This document shows, piece after piece, positions 8,205 through 17,109 of a stretch of DNA of 64,000 nt (position 1 is its first letter; each line of letters starts with the position of its first letter). The stretch spans positions 62,001 to 126,000 of the forward strand of contig JAHEAD010000004.1 in assembly GCA_019721075.1 (NCBI GenBank), read 5' to 3'. The notes beneath the pieces are model-generated. The model ran no database searches. It had not been told where the DNA came from and saw only the letters and a list, made by a program, of their open reading frames with translations. The stretch is from Candidatus Sysuiplasma jiujiangense. GTDB taxonomy: Archaea; Thermoplasmatota; Thermoplasmata; Sysuiplasmatales; Sysuiplasmataceae. Position numbers and translations under genes: made by a program.

Positions 8205-8680
8205 CAACTCTCTGCCTTAACCTTCAATCTGTATTTCTCCATTTCTGGATTTGCCTTGAGGAGTTCCTGCAGCACTTCATGCGCCGTGTCGTCAATCAGG
8301 GAACGCCCCCTGGCTGTAACGACTCGTCCCTGGTTTTTCTGCCGCTGTATCAGGCCGGCCTTTTCAAGCTGCTGGAGTGACAGTCTGGTTATGGACCCGC
8401 TTCCTTTAACGGCAGCATTCGGCTTTGACCCCCTGTCAGATGAGCCTCCGAATTCGGCAGCAAGCCTGGAGGTTCCTATCGGACCCAGCATGTAAACCTT
8501 TCTCAGTACAGCGGCAACCCTTCTGTGCCACCAGTCGGTTTCCGCAGGCGCCTTTTCCCTGTGCCTTCCAGTTTTAACAAACTGTGTCCAGTCTTCAACC
8601 TTGATCGCATCGATATTCCTGAGCTTCGCTGTAAGTGCATCAATCAGATCCCGCGCTGGAACGTCATATCCTGTTGTCAT
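8204..8680 (-). CDS. rps19e: Ribosomal protein eS19
   Basis: A 158-residue small-subunit protein with a winged-helix fold needed for 30S head assembly. Family motifs: 'YDVPARDLIDALTAKL' at the start, 'DWWHRRVAAVLRKVYMLGPIG' in the middle, and 'LQQLEKAGLIQ' towards the end. It is the first gene of a five-gene ribosomal operon on this strand. Confidence 0.95.
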   Translation of the reverse strand: MTTGYDVPARDLIDALTAKLRNIDAIKVEDWTQFVKTGRHREKAPAETDWWHRRVAAVLRKVYMLGPIGTSRLAAEFGGSSDRGSKPNAAVKGSGSITRLSLQQLEKAGLIQRQKNQGRVVTARGRSLIDDTAHEVLQELLKANPEMEKYRLKVKAES

Positions 8681-8830
8681 GTCGATTCACCGGTGTATAT
8701 CGCAGCCATAACCCTGTCTGGCGGCATTTACTGCTAAATTTCACTAAACTGAATGGTTACTTAAAGATTTCCTGATTTCAGCTGCGATGGCTGCAGCGAA
8801 GCGGCTGTTCGGGGAAGCATCCGGTTCCGT

Positions 8831-11701
8831 TTACTCAATGAAGATCGCCGGTTTAGAGGGGAAACTGCTGCTCTTTCTTCCGCCAGCCTCGTCGTCGCGC
8901 AGTTCTTCCGCCCTGACCACCAAGACATCGCACCCAAACTCTCTTGAAAGGAATGCACTGTTTTCCTTCAGGCAATCGAACTCATCCACCGCCAGTGCCG
9001 TCTCGGCTGTGGCCTGTAATCTTCCCTGCTGCCTTTCACGGGCAATGTTCCTGAGCAGTTTTTCGAGTCCGTTTCTGTCTGCTCCCTGTATTTTTTTCCT
9101 GAGGGCTGAAGCTTCCTCCCTGCTGTTCCTATATTCCATGTCGAGCAGTTTCCTCTTCCAATCCTCGGCAACAATCAGCCTGATGCTCTTTGGTCTGATA
9201 CCTGTCACCCTGAGTATTTCCTGCACGTCGGACATCACACCTTCAAGATATTTTTCAGCTGTCAGCGATGCGACTTCAACCTTTATGCTCTGCCTGTCAG
9301 GCAGTAGCTGCGTGCATACGGATCCTTCGTGGCCTGCGTTTTCCCAGGCCTCCTCGCACACGTGCGGCGTAAAGGGTGACAGCATAAGAATCTGCATCGA
9401 GACAAAATGATTCATCGTCTTCCTGTTAAGTCTGCCCTCCTTTCTTCTGGTATACCATCGTAATGCATTCTGCATGTCAAGCAGGCTTGCCCTGACAGCC
9501 GGCTTGTAGAGCATATTGTCCATCGCATCGGCGTAAGAGAGGTAGAGTGAGTTAACTGTCGATATCATCCATCTGTCTAAGTAGTCTTCGTCCTGTTCAC
9601 TGAGCCCTTCGAGAGAACGCGCAGTCTCGAGCATCTGTAAAAGCCTCTTTCCCGCTGATTCTGCAAAATCCTGGTCCCAGTTGGGATCGTTGAAACCCTC
9701 ATCTGCATAGGCCTCGGTGATACGCGTGACATCTGCACCGAACATTTCCAGTGCACTGTCGAGGGCGAGCGCATTTCCTGCGGATTTGCTCATCTTCGAA
9801 CCGCTAATTGTTATCCACCCGTTGACGCCGTACGATCTCGGCCATAGCTCTTTAGGGAATAGCGCGACATGGTTGAATATTGAAAAGGTAAGGTGATTTC
9901 CAACGAGGTCCTTGCCAGAATTCCTAAGATCGAGCGGATACCAGTAGAGGAATTCATTTCTCATGGATTCTGCAGACTTCACATCGAATCCGCCTGCCTT
10001 TGCAGCGGCTGCGGCGTTGCCCTTCCCAAGGAAGACGTAGTCGAAAAATTCCGTCCCGATCATCCTGTCTGAAATGTTCCTGCCATCCTGTATCCATTCA
10101 GCTATTGTGTAATAGGCCATGTATATGGTGGAGTCCGAAAGCGATTCTATTTTCCATCCGCTGTCCCAAGGCAGCTCCGTTCCGAGTCCGGTGTGGTGAA
10201 CACATGCCCAGTCCTTCAGCCAGTCTATCACGTTGTCGAACTGTTTCTGCATGAATGCAGGAAAGAAACGCATCGTTGCAACCGCTTCATGCGCAAGTCG
10301 CTTCCACTCATCATCTCCGTAAGCTAGGAACCACTGGTTATCAACGACCTTGACGATGCACTCTGTAAGACATCTGCAGACAACTTCGCCCGATGGCTCA
10401 TAGAATATGTCTGCAGTTCCTTCTTCAATCATTTTTTTCTTTATTGCGTCTCTCGCCGCATCAACCTTCATGCCGGCGTATGGTCCGCATGTCTGGAGCA
10501 TTGTGCCGTTGTAGTAGCCTTCCCTGTATACTTCCTCCCTTGCCGCGTCCAGTTTTTCCTTCTCATTCTGGCTTTGAATGTGCATCCTTTCAATGACCTT
10601 CTTTGCGGGCAGAGTTCCGTAGCCCGGCGTATCAATGATCTCTATCGGCTTAATTTTCAGTACCGTTTCACTTTCTGCCTCATTCATTCTGGAATTTCGT
10701 GCAGTCTTCTTCAGATCGAGCAGCGCGATGTAGTCGTCAGGCGAGTCGCTGGGCACTGAGGTTACAATGCCGGTTCCCTTCGACGGATTCGCAAATGAGG
10801 CCGCCAGTACAGGGATCCATCTGTTCATAGTGCTGGAGAACACCTCCGTCCCGGTCAAGGAACTGCCCTGAACGCTCCCCTTCACCACAACATCCTTGCC
10901 CTGCTCACCGAGCTTTTTTGCACACTCCCTGCTAACAATCCATGTTTCACTGCCGACCTGGCAGCGAACATAGGTAACTTCCGGATTGATCCACAGATTT
11001 GTCTGTCCATATGAGGTTTCAGGTCTCAGTGTTGCGGTAATGATGAATTCACCAGCATGAGTTCTGAATTTCAGCAGCGTGTATTCAGTGGGCGTTTCCC
11101 CCTCACCCCGTAGTCTGTCGTGGTCGCCCACAGGTATATTGTCCTTGGGGCACCAGATTACAGGATGCGAGCCTATCCTTACATAATTTTTCTCTCTCAG
11201 CAGCGTGAATTGCCATCTCACAAATGAATCATAGCTCTTATTCAGCGGTGTGGTGATGAACTTCCTTCTCCAGTCTATCGACATCCCCAGTTTCCGCATG
11301 CTCTTTTCCCATCTTTCAGGAAAATACCTTGTCCAGTATACAGGATCGGCGAAATGCGGTATTTCGCCATCAGGTATGCCCATCGATTTCATCATGTCTA
11401 TCTGTCTGGGCTCTGCTTCGCTTATTCTCTTGGCCGCTGCGACTATGGGCACTCCCGTGCAGTGGAATGCGAAAGGGAACAGTACATTGTAGTTCAGCAT
11501 CCTCCTGTATCTGCACTGGAAGTCTACCCGCAGCGCAGTGAAGGCATGTCCGATATGCGGCAATCCGTTCATGTAGCTGTAAGGATAAGTTGCAAAGAAT
11601 TTTTTTCTGCCGTCCGGAACGGATTCATACAAACCCGTTTCATCCCATTTCCTGCGCCACTTGTCCTCTATGCGGAAAATTTCCTTACGTTCCGATGCCA
11701 C
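8831..11701 (-). CDS. leuS: Leucyl-tRNA synthetase (archaeal type)
   Basis: Charges tRNA-Leu with leucine. The class I signatures are 'HIGH' near residue 50 and 'KMSKS' near 635, separated by a CP1 editing domain with the conserved 'T-rich' and Asp motifs. About 956 residues and the extended C-terminal domain match the archaeal/eukaryal form. I chose the GTG at 11701 because GGAGG lies seven bases upstream; a TTG at 11725 would add eight residues lacking similarity. It is transcribed towards the eS19 operon. Confidence 0.96.
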   Translation of the reverse strand: MASERKEIFRIEDKWRRKWDETGLYESVPDGRKKFFATYPYSYMNGLPHIGHAFTALRVDFQCRYRRMLNYNVLFPFAFHCTGVPIVAAAKRISEAEPRQIDMMKSMGIPDGEIPHFADPVYWTRYFPERWEKSMRKLGMSIDWRRKFITTPLNKSYDSFVRWQFTLLREKNYVRIGSHPVIWCPKDNIPVGDHDRLRGEGETPTEYTLLKFRTHAGEFIITATLRPETSYGQTNLWINPEVTYVRCQVGSETWIVSRECAKKLGEQGKDVVVKGSVQGSSLTGTEVFSSTMNRWIPVLAASFANPSKGTGIVTSVPSDSPDDYIALLDLKKTARNSRMNEAESETVLKIKPIEIIDTPGYGTLPAKKVIERMHIQSQNEKEKLDAAREEVYREGYYNGTMLQTCGPYAGMKVDAARDAIKKKMIEEGTADIFYEPSGEVVCRCLTECIVKVVDNQWFLAYGDDEWKRLAHEAVATMRFFPAFMQKQFDNVIDWLKDWACVHHTGLGTELPWDSGWKIESLSDSTIYMAYYTIAEWIQDGRNISDRMIGTEFFDYVFLGKGNAAAAAKAGGFDVKSAESMRNEFLYWYPLDLRNSGKDLVGNHLTFSIFNHVALFPKELWPRSYGVNGWITISGSKMSKSAGNALALDSALEMFGADVTRITEAYADEGFNDPNWDQDFAESAGKRLLQMLETARSLEGLSEQDEDYLDRWMISTVNSLYLSYADAMDNMLYKPAVRASLLDMQNALRWYTRRKEGRLNRKTMNHFVSMQILMLSPFTPHVCEEAWENAGHEGSVCTQLLPDRQSIKVEVASLTAEKYLEGVMSDVQEILRVTGIRPKSIRLIVAEDWKRKLLDMEYRNSREEASALRKKIQGADRNGLEKLLRNIARERQQGRLQATAETALAVDEFDCLKENSAFLSREFGCDVLVVRAEELRDDEAGGRKSSSFPSKPAIFIE

Positions 11702-11746
11702 AGCGATGCCTCCATTTCCAACCAAATATGTCCAAGCGCAACTGCG

Positions 11747-12262
11747 TTAATAATGATCGTAGTTGACCAGTTCGTGCAGCTGTTTTGCCGGAGGAACAGA
11801 AATTACCTCGCTCGCGGTGCCAAGCGGAGAGATTGAGACAATTCTGCATTCTTCAGGCGCACCTATAATCTCTCTCACCTTTTCCTCCCTGAATGAAAAC
11901 TGCCAGTCTGTATGCATCCCCATCTGGCCGGCCACAATAGTGATGCGCCCGATGAGCATGCCGGCATCTACAGAAAAGCTGTTCAGGTAACCCCCAAGTG
12001 TGGGATATGCATCATCCGGCATCCCGCAGACAATCATTGCAATCGGCGCCTCGATGAGCGATTTGTTGTTGGAACAGGCCGCTGAAATGCTTTTCTTTGT
12101 CTCCTCGCTACGAATGAAAACTATTTTCCATGGCTGTCTGTTGTCCATAGAAGGACAGCTTCTGATGGCCGCACTGAGAAGCTTGAGTTTTGATTCATCA
12201 ATAGGTGTCTGCGAAAATCTCTTCGGCGCTATATTGTTCCTGAAAATTTCATTTGCTTCCAT
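11747..12262 (-). CDS. Nitroreductase-family FMN protein
   Basis: A 171-residue flavoprotein of the NfsA/NfsB superfamily, which uses FMN and NAD(P)H to reduce nitro compounds, quinones or flavins. The FMN-binding start 'RFSQTPIDESKLKLLSAA' and the segment 'CPSMDNRQPWKIVFI' are typical. A 'GIGAxE'-like end is replaced by 'PLGTASEVISVPP'. It follows the divergent promoter region before the fumarase gene. The physiological substrate is unknown. Confidence 0.85.
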   Translation of the reverse strand: MEANEIFRNNIAPKRFSQTPIDESKLKLLSAAIRSCPSMDNRQPWKIVFIRSEETKKSISAACSNNKSLIEAPIAMIVCGMPDDAYPTLGGYLNSFSVDAGMLIGRITIVAGQMGMHTDWQFSFREEKVREIIGAPEECRIVSISPLGTASEVISVPPAKQLHELVNYDHY

Positions 12263-12633
12263 TCAATCATTCGTCCGGACTAACATACAATCACTGAAAA
12301 GTCGGCGGTTCCAACTGCCTCTGAAAACGATTGATCGGTCACAGCATCTCCTCTAAAAAACTGTTACCACGCTGAACTCATCAGCAAAAAGGCCCATCAT
12401 GCTCATGTTATTGCCTGTCTCATACCCTTACTTAAATATTATTTTTTGCATGCGCGCGGCTTTGCTATTGAATCAAAAATTCGCTCCGAATCCTCACGAT
12501 TTTAGGTATTTCAGGGTTAGAGCTACAGCCTATCCGCCTGGATCTGCACCCTAAAGCGCATCGGCTGCATTCAAAAGTCTAATATGCACATGATCGCTTT
12601 GATCCGTTGTCGTTTATTAACAGGTGATCGAAA
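12263..12633. other. 371-bp divergent intergenic region
   Basis: This separates the nitroreductase (minus) from the fumarase/aspartase (plus). It contains T/A-rich stretches (12430-12446 and 12612-12620) that could serve as promoters. I looked for tRNA arms and found none. Confidence 0.4.
12623..12629 (+). promoter_or_regulatory. Shine-Dalgarno sequence of the fumarase/aspartase gene
   Basis: GGTGATC is complementary to the 3' end of archaeal 16S rRNA and ends four bases before the ATG at 12634. It fixes that start codon. Confidence 0.6.
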
Positions 12634-14052
12634 ATGGAATTCAGAAAAGAAATTGATTCTCTTGGCGAAGTGGCTGTTCCGGCGGATGCATATTATGGAG
12701 CCCAGACCCAGCGTGCTCTTCAGAATTTCCAGATTAGCGGAATCCACCCGTTTGATGAATTTCTCTGGGCAACGGCAGCAGTTAAACTCGCGGCAGCAAG
12801 GGCCAACATGATGACGGGTGAACTCGATGCCGGGAAAGGGGAGGCGATTGCCAGGGCAGCACAGGAAATACTCGAGGGCAGACTCAGGGAACAGTTTGTT
12901 GTGGATGTTTTTCAGGCAGGGGCCGGCACGTCCCACAATATGAACGCAAACGAGGTGATAGCAAACCGTGCTATTGAACTCCTTGGAGGCAGACGAGGCG
13001 ACTATACCTTGGTTCATCCCAATGACCATGTTAACATGTCACAGTCCACCAACGACACCGTTCCGACAGCAATCCGCATCTCATCCATCAGACTTATATC
13101 TGAGCTGAATGCTGAACTCAAACTGCTCATAGAATCGCTGAACCGAAAGGGGAGAGAGTTCGACAATGTTGTAAAATCGGGAAGAACCCATCTGGAGGAT
13201 GCAGCGCCAGTAAGGCTTGGCCAGGAATTCAGGGCATATGCCGACATGCTTGATTATGATATGAAGAGGCTTGCCCACGTGATGGAAAACCTGTCGGAAC
13301 TGAACATCGGTGCAACTGCCGTTGGAACCGGAGTTAACGCCGATCCGCTTTACGTGAAGAAAGTGGTGAGTGAGCTGACCTCAATTACAGGTTTCAGGCT
13401 GAAGAATGGAAAAAGTCTCATGGCGCTTACGCAGTCGATGACAGACTTCGTTGAAGCATCGGGAGCTGTGAAGGCGCTGTCTTCTGATATCACAAAGATT
13501 GCAAATGACATCAGACTCATGAATTCGGGTCCTGTGACAGGCCTTGGGGAAATCACTGTTCCGCCTGTTCAGCCCGGCTCTTCAATAATGCCGGGAAAGG
13601 TCAATCCTGTTATTGCTGAATGCATGAACATGATTGCATTCCAGTGCATGGGCAATGATCTGTCGCTTCTGTTTGCGTCCCAGGCCGGACAGCTTGAGCT
13701 GAATGTGATGATGCCCCTAATAGCCTTCGATATGCTCTTTTCGCTCAGGATTATGAAGAATGGTTTGCGTATGTTCCGCGAAAAACTGATAGACGGAATT
13801 GCAGCCAACGAACAGAAATGCAGGGAAATGGTCGAAAGATCGCCCGGAATTGCTCTGGTGCTCAATCCTTACATCGGATACGGAAGGGCGGCAGAGGCGG
13901 TGAAGGAATCGCTGAAGACAGGTAAGGCAATCAGGCAGATCGTGCTGGAAAGAGGATGGCTGGACAGCAAGATACTAGACAGCGTACTTGATTTCTACGC
14001 GATGACCGAGCCGGGGATAAAGGGGAAGAAACCCGGCAGGCGTTCAAATTGA
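12634..14052 (+). CDS. Class II fumarate hydratase / aspartate ammonia-lyase family enzyme
   Basis: A 472-residue member of the fumarase-aspartase superfamily. The signature 'GSSIMPGKVNP' is near residue 315 and the substrate loops 'HPNDHVNMSQSTNDTVPTA' and 'GRTHLEDA' are present. Fumarase would act in the citric acid cycle; aspartase would release ammonia from aspartate. The 'DVFQAGAGTSHNMN' block looks more like aspartase (DVFQGGAGTS), whereas 'HPNDHVN' matches fumarase, so I do not decide between them. Most archaeal homologues are annotated as fumarase. Translation begins after a good Shine-Dalgarno site. Confidence 0.87.
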   Translation: MEFRKEIDSLGEVAVPADAYYGAQTQRALQNFQISGIHPFDEFLWATAAVKLAAARANMMTGELDAGKGEAIARAAQEILEGRLREQFVVDVFQAGAGTSHNMNANEVIANRAIELLGGRRGDYTLVHPNDHVNMSQSTNDTVPTAIRISSIRLISELNAELKLLIESLNRKGREFDNVVKSGRTHLEDAAPVRLGQEFRAYADMLDYDMKRLAHVMENLSELNIGATAVGTGVNADPLYVKKVVSELTSITGFRLKNGKSLMALTQSMTDFVEASGAVKALSSDITKIANDIRLMNSGPVTGLGEITVPPVQPGSSIMPGKVNPVIAECMNMIAFQCMGNDLSLLFASQAGQLELNVMMPLIAFDMLFSLRIMKNGLRMFREKLIDGIAANEQKCREMVERSPGIALVLNPYIGYGRAAEAVKESLKTGKAIRQIVLERGWLDSKILDSVLDFYAMTEPGIKGKKPGRRSN

Positions 14053-14227
14053 ATTAATGCGGAAGCGGCGTTCAGCGGGATGCAACTCCGTGATCCACGG
14101 AGGCTTTTCATGTATTCGCCAAGCCATGAATAAAATGGGCCATGCCGCGCCATGTTTCCCAGTGTTTCGATATGTTGACTGTGAATGATGCGCTTGCGTT
14201 GCGCTGATTGTGTGTTGTTTAATCATC

Positions 14228-14236
14228 TATTTATAA
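14228..14236 (+). promoter_or_regulatory. TATA-like box for the FNR-type reductase gene
   Basis: TATTTATAA lies about 55 nt before the ATG at 14287, so a leader of roughly 28 nt is expected. It would contain the GAGGT ribosome-binding site seen at 14274-14278. Confidence 0.4.
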
Positions 14237-14286
14237 TCCCTGCTTTTTGCTCATTACTGAAACGCTGATAAACCGAGGTTATAAGA

Positions 14287-15051
14287 ATGGTTGAGGCAAG
14301 TGTTCAGGCAGGGGCTCCGGCCCAGGTCACCCAGAGACGGAGAGTTACCAGAGGCGAATACGTTGTTGCTTTCAATGAGGAAACAAACCCCGAAGTCAAT
14401 GTGATAAGGTTCAACCCCACAAACGGCCAGATGTTTGATTTTGAACCGGGACAGTTTGTTTCGATTTCTGCTGTCAAACCAGACGGCAAGAAGATCGCAA
14501 GGGACTATTCAATCTTCTCCCCTCCCTCCTTCAGGGATGGCTTCGAGCTCTGCATCAAAAGAGTTGAGGGCGGCTTTATGTCAAACTACCTCTGCGATCT
14601 GAAGAATGGCGACAAAATAAATGCAATAGGGCCAATGGGTGCATTCACTATCAGGAAGCCGCTGCCGCCCGAAATATTCTTCGTTTCGACCGGAACCGGC
14701 GTCGCACCATTCAGGAGCATGGCTGAAACAATGCTTTCGCAGGGCGTAGGCGAGCAGATATATCTGATATTCGGAACAAGGCACCCGGAAGACATCATTT
14801 ACCGCTCCTATTTCGAGGAACTTGAGAGCAAGTACAGCAATTTCCATTATCTGCCCACTCTCAGCAGGGCAGATGACACCTGGAAGGGTCACAGGGGGCA
14901 TGTCCAGGAAACGCTGAAGAAATACCTGCAGGATCCTGCAAGGAAGGATGTCTATATATGCGGCCTGCAGATAATGGTCGACCAGGTGAAGGATCTGGCT
15001 GTTTCCTCGGGGGTCAGTCCAAACAATGTCTACTATGAGCGTTATGACTGA
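14287..15051 (+). CDS. Ferredoxin/flavodoxin-NADP+ reductase-like flavoprotein
   Basis: A 254-residue FAD- and NAD(P)-binding reductase. The FAD-binding motif 'RDYSIFS' is near residue 75, the pyrophosphate motif 'GTGVAPFRSM' near 139, and the NAD(P)-domain 'YICGLQIMVD' near 224. It would move electrons between NADPH and ferredoxin or flavodoxin. Residues 1-25 form an extra Ala/Arg-rich leader. The gene stands alone. No fused ferredoxin domain is present, so the partner must be separate. Confidence 0.88.
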   Translation: MVEASVQAGAPAQVTQRRRVTRGEYVVAFNEETNPEVNVIRFNPTNGQMFDFEPGQFVSISAVKPDGKKIARDYSIFSPPSFRDGFELCIKRVEGGFMSNYLCDLKNGDKINAIGPMGAFTIRKPLPPEIFFVSTGTGVAPFRSMAETMLSQGVGEQIYLIFGTRHPEDIIYRSYFEELESKYSNFHYLPTLSRADDTWKGHRGHVQETLKKYLQDPARKDVYICGLQIMVDQVKDLAVSSGVSPNNVYYERYD

Positions 15052-15161
15052 ATGCAGTTTCGTCAGTGCCCCTCAAGACAACCGCACATTCAATCAGCAT
15101 TAAATACGAATTAATGTTCACAGGTACAGCAGGTAATCCCGCTGTAAAACTGCAGGTGATA

Positions 15162-15458
15162 ATGCTGCCGGAATACAAGCTGCCGGAACGATGTGACGAA
15201 TGCCCTTTTTTTATACAGGTCTTCACTCAGGAGCTGAAGAGGCGGACACCGGATGGCCTGAAATCGGTTCCTGTTCTCACCGGGCTGTGCGGTGCGATGC
15301 GCCTGAGTGAAATAAGGGTGAATGTTCCGCGGTACGAAACAACGCACAGGCGCGCAGGTGACTCAAAATGCTATTTTTCATCGGGGGAGGGCATAGTGCT
15401 CTCCACGAAGGTTGCATGGCTTGTCGAAAAACAGAGGATTCTCAAAACCTCGAGCTGA
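15162..15458 (+). CDS. Small Cys-containing protein, unknown function
   Basis: About 98 residues with four Cys in three clusters: 'CDECPFF' near residue 11, 'GLCGAMR' near 43 and 'CYFS' near 72. They might bind zinc or an iron-sulfur cluster. The start is uncertain: ATG codons also exist at 15066 and 15114 in the same frame, but the extra N-terminal stretch has no protein-like character. I do not recognise a family. It ends 10 bases before the convergent isoaspartyl peptidase gene. Confidence 0.5.
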   Translation: MLPEYKLPERCDECPFFIQVFTQELKRRTPDGLKSVPVLTGLCGAMRLSEIRVNVPRYETTHRRAGDSKCYFSSGEGIVLSTKVAWLVEKQRILKTSS

Positions 15459-15468
15459 TGACATGCAA

Positions 15469-16311
15469 TCAGAAAATTCTTGACGCGTGCGCCATTTCCG
15501 ACGTGGCAGCCTCTCCTGTGCCCTGATCGGAAATTGCGATAAGGCCTACAGACACATCCTGCTCGTAGAGTGCAACGCCCTTCTCCACAGCCTGCTGCGG
15601 ATGCATTCCACCCTCAATCAAATCGTAGACCGTTTTGGAAAGGACCTTCCTTATTATTTCCTCACCTATCCCGGTTGCAGCAACAGCCCCGGCACTGCCG
15701 GCATAAATGCCGCAGCCGATCATAGGCACATCGCCAACCCTCCCTTTCAGCGCTGGAAAAGTTCCGCCTGTTGAGTTTGCTGCCGCAAACTCTCCATCTG
15801 CATCTCTCCCAACCGCCCCTACTGTGTCCACATTGTAATATCTCCAGTTTTCAGGCCACTTTGGTCTCTTCCCTGACTTGAATTCCTCAAGTCCGGTCCT
15901 GAGCCTTTCCCTCGTCCTTTGCGTACTGTTGTCGTATTTCCCGAAGCCCTTCTTTTCAGCAAATTCCTGGGCACCTTCGGCAACAAGCAGAATATGCGGC
16001 GTCTTCATCACTTCACAGGCGACCCTGATGGGATTCCTGATCTCCCTGAGGGAGGCGACCGCTCCGCATTTGCCTGCTGATGTCATAACTGCTGCGTCCA
16101 TATAGGCGACACCGTCAAATCTCAGTACAGAACCAGTTCCTGCATTGAAACGATCATCGTCTTCCATTACCGTGACTGCCTCCACAACCGCCTCGAGAGC
16201 GCTTCCGCCTGTCCGGAGAAAGGAAAACCCTGTTTCGGCAGCACGCGCCGGTCCGTCGCTCAGACTCGCGGGAGACCCTGCGCCTCCGTGGACTGCGATC
16301 CCATATTTCAC
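15469..16311 (-). CDS. Isoaspartyl peptidase / L-asparaginase (Ntn-hydrolase)
   Basis: A 280-residue type-2 asparaginase precursor that cleaves itself to expose a nucleophilic Thr. The cleavage site is 'VDTVGAVG' with Thr about residue 163. The family start 'IAVHGGAG', the substrate-binding 'RVGDVPMIGCGIYA' and 'GIGEEI' are all present. The enzyme removes isoaspartyl dipeptides made during protein damage and can hydrolyse asparagine. It is cytoplasmic, with no signal peptide. Confidence 0.93.
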   Translation of the reverse strand: MKYGIAVHGGAGSPASLSDGPARAAETGFSFLRTGGSALEAVVEAVTVMEDDDRFNAGTGSVLRFDGVAYMDAAVMTSAGKCGAVASLREIRNPIRVACEVMKTPHILLVAEGAQEFAEKKGFGKYDNSTQRTRERLRTGLEEFKSGKRPKWPENWRYYNVDTVGAVGRDADGEFAAANSTGGTFPALKGRVGDVPMIGCGIYAGSAGAVAATGIGEEIIRKVLSKTVYDLIEGGMHPQQAVEKGVALYEQDVSVGLIAISDQGTGEAATSEMAHASRIF

Positions 16312-16419
16312 GGCAGACCATCCGTTCTTATTATCTCAAACTTTTGGAACCTTTTGCCGTTATTTTGCTCCGTAGGCATGCGTATTCTGTCTGTTCACAG
16401 ACAGATGCTGCAGGCTGAT

Positions 16420-17109
16420 TCAAAGCAGTTCGTCCAGCAGGGCAGGCAGATCCCTCCTTACGCATACAAACATAGGCGTATCCCTCACAGTGTAGCGGCT
16501 TGCTTCCGTATTTCGCAATTCCATCACGAGTGTCTGAAAAGCATACAGGTCGTTTCCGTCGAAGGACAGGAAGAAATCCTGATCTCCGATTCCGAACGAA
16601 TAAGCTGTGTTAATGCGCACACCGGGATATTTCCTGCCGACCATGATATGCTCCTGCATTATTCTCCTTCTCTCCTGCGGTGAAAGCAGATACCATTCCC
16701 TTGTCTTTATGAAGGGGTAGACAAAAAGCAGCTCCCCTTCCCCACTCTTCAGATGCACTTCAGATTCGCCGTCCGCGCTGTACTCGGAAGAGCGTTTTGT
16801 GCACAGATAGGTGTAGGGTGTCTCCAGATATCTGAACAGTTTCAGTTTGCGGGAGGCAGCAAGCCTGCGCTGCATTTCCAGAACATCCGCATGGCTGAAA
16901 TGCAGCATGAAGTCGGTTTCAGGCCGCAGCCCTGCCAGCGAATAGGAGTTCACGAGCAGCCCGCTGTTCTCCATGTAGCCGCTGAATTCCTCTTTCATCT
17001 GCGTTCTCTCTACCCCGCTTCTGTCCATTGCCTGTCTTGAAATTCTGTAGAAGGCAAAGTTATGTATCTCAGTTCTTCCGTCCCGGCTGTCTTCGCCCAT
17101 TGAAATCAC
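16420..17109 (-). CDS. hemQ: HemQ-like coproheme decarboxylase (chlorite dismutase family)
   Basis: A 229-residue member of the chlorite dismutase/HemQ family. The block 'KTREWYLLSPQERRRIMQEH' contains the expected proximal haem His (residue 154), followed by 'GRKYPGV', 'NTAYSFGIGDQDFFLSF' and 'LRNTEASRYT', all HemQ-like. The usual chlorite-dismutase distal Arg context is not seen. It overlaps the AhbA-AhbB gene by four bases (GTGA), so it very likely performs the last step, coproheme to protohaem, in the siroheme-dependent route, where many archaea use AhbD. Confidence 0.9.
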   Translation of the reverse strand: MISMGEDSRDGRTEIHNFAFYRISRQAMDRSGVERTQMKEEFSGYMENSGLLVNSYSLAGLRPETDFMLHFSHADVLEMQRRLAASRKLKLFRYLETPYTYLCTKRSSEYSADGESEVHLKSGEGELLFVYPFIKTREWYLLSPQERRRIMQEHIMVGRKYPGVRINTAYSFGIGDQDFFLSFDGNDLYAFQTLVMELRNTEASRYTVRDTPMFVCVRRDLPALLDELL

